From an uncultured Chthonomonas sp. (GTDB taxonomy: Bacteria; Armatimonadota; Chthonomonadetes; Chthonomonadales; CAJBBX01), in assembly GCA_903886985.1 (NCBI GenBank), contig CAISOI010000145.1, forward strand, positions 1-7,127: 7,127 nt of DNA, given 5' to 3'. The position numbers and the translations under genes were made by a program. The notes under the pieces are model-generated. The model had not been told where the DNA came from, made no database searches, and worked only from the letters and a program-made list of their open reading frames with translations. Of the stretch, positions 6,809 to 7,127 are shown one piece after another (the first letter of the stretch is position 1; the number at the start of each line of letters is the position of its first letter).

Positions 6809-6837
6809 GCCCGCGCGAAACCCAGTTTCTCGCGGGC
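6809..6837 (-). terminator. Strong hairpin after the Wzz-like gene (terminator-like, no U-tract)
   Basis: GCCCGCG pairs with CGCGGGC. After a single mismatch, GAAAC pairs with GTTTC around a 3-nt loop, giving 12 base pairs in 29 nt. It begins 34 nt after the stop of the Wzz-like gene, the usual place for a terminator. On the minus strand it is followed by ATATCGTTGG, not a T-run, so it is not a textbook Rho-independent terminator. It could instead stabilise the 3' end of the upstream message or attenuate read-through. Confidence 0.5.
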
Positions 6838-6871
6838 ACCTCGAATTAAGACGATGGACTCTTGACGACGA

Positions 6872-7127
6872 TCATGTCTCAGAAACTCCGGTATCTTTCG
6901 GAGCGATAGCTCGTCGGTTATTCATTGCACCGAGCGCTTTGCGGCTGGTACGAGGCAGTGCCATTTGAGGAATAACCGCCAATACCGGTTTATTCAAATA
7001 CTTCTCGACTTCAACTGGAGTTCGCAATGTGTGGTCAAGAGCCTCTGCCTCTGCGGCAGAGCGCAGCAAGCGCAGGTCCCTAGCCATGTCCGCCTCCCTC
7101 TCCTCTGCCCTCTCAGAGGCACCTTTA
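6872..7127 (-). CDS. Wzz/GumC-like chain-length determinant protein, C-terminal end (5' part beyond window)
   Basis: The frame is open from the window edge to TGA at 6872, giving 84 residues. The recognisable part is LDHTLRTPVEVEKYLNKPVL followed by AVIPQM, the post-membrane motif of Wzz/GumC/ExoP-type co-polymerases (usual form: D-x-(S/T)-(I/L)-RTP-x-(D/E)-(V/A)-E-(R/K)-YL ... PVLxxIP). These inner-membrane proteins span the periplasm and set polymer length with a CpsD-like ATPase, which is encoded next. Here no kinase domain follows the motif; the protein ends in a short basic/polar tail, so the ATPase is a separate gene. The part before the motif (SERAEEREADMARDLRLLR and on) is highly charged and not membrane-spanning, so the second membrane helix must lie outside the window. 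An ATG at 7087 has a GGGAGG 5 nt upstream, but this lies in Glu/Arg codons of the open frame and I treat it as internal. Confidence 0.7.
   Translation of the reverse strand, partial: KGASERAEEREADMARDLRLLRSAAEAEALDHTLRTPVEVEKYLNKPVLAVIPQMALPRTSRKALGAMNNRRAIAPKDTGVSET

Noticed and set aside
1..7127. Search for CRISPR arrays, tRNA/rRNA, insertion sequences, transposases or attachment sites
   Set aside because: No spaced direct repeats, cloverleaf, transposase motifs or terminal inverted repeats were seen; all coding sequence is accounted for by the polysaccharide locus.
7088..7127. Purine-rich minus-strand tract as a strong ribosome binding site for a gene starting at 7087
   Set aside because: The tract also encodes Glu/Arg codons in an uninterrupted frame leading into the Wzz-like motif, so it is more simply internal coding sequence, although this cannot be settled inside the window.

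Overview
The window is a stretch of an exopolysaccharide or capsule biosynthesis locus. Every supported gene is on the minus strand, so transcription runs from high to low coordinates. The gene set (Wzz/GumC-type chain-length protein, CpsD-like ATPase, membrane glycosyltransferase, GT26 transferase, hexapeptide acyltransferase, secreted glycanase, polymerase-like membrane protein) is the kind used for polymers assembled at the inner membrane and exported. That suggests a Gram-negative-type or deep-branching environmental bacterium. Base composition looks moderate (near 50% G+C by eye). The sequence contains no 16S, tRNA or lineage-specific marker, so I do not name a phylum.

Layout in transcription order: (1) 7127-6872, the C-terminal end of a Wzz/GumC-like protein, cut by the window edge. 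(2) 6871-6637, a 235-nt gap, the only sizeable non-coding stretch, holding a strong 29-nt hairpin and several smaller dyads; it may end one transcript and start another. (3) 6636-5851, a CpsD-like BY-kinase-fold ATPase with an altered Walker A' motif and a single C-terminal tyrosine. (4) 5837-4602, a BcsA-like family 2 glycosyltransferase with the D, DxD, TED, QxxRW motif set. (5) 4632-3466, a WecG/TagA/CpsF (GT26) glycosyltransferase carrying a C-terminal STAS domain, overlapping its upstream neighbour by 31 nt. (6) 3458-3324, a 44-residue membrane microprotein. (7) 3275-2625, a left-handed beta-helix O-acyltransferase. (8) 2624-465, a membrane-anchored or secreted GH44 glycoside hydrolase whose start codon directly abuts the previous stop. 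(9) 457-335, a weak 40-codon open frame. (10) 334-1, the N-terminus of a polytopic membrane protein, probably an O-antigen polymerase/ligase-like (Wzy) protein.

Inferred joint role: the GT2 and GT26 enzymes build the glycan on a lipid carrier or the membrane, the acyltransferase decorates it, the polymerase-like protein joins repeats, the Wzz-like protein and ATPase control chain length, and the GH44 enzyme trims or releases polymer. A GH44 next to a BcsA-like GT2 hints at beta-1,4-linked glucan or a related backbone, but this is inference.

The least ordinary points are the GT26-STAS fusion, which physically links a polysaccharide transferase to an anti-anti-sigma-type module with a conserved serine, and the 44-residue membrane protein directly behind it.
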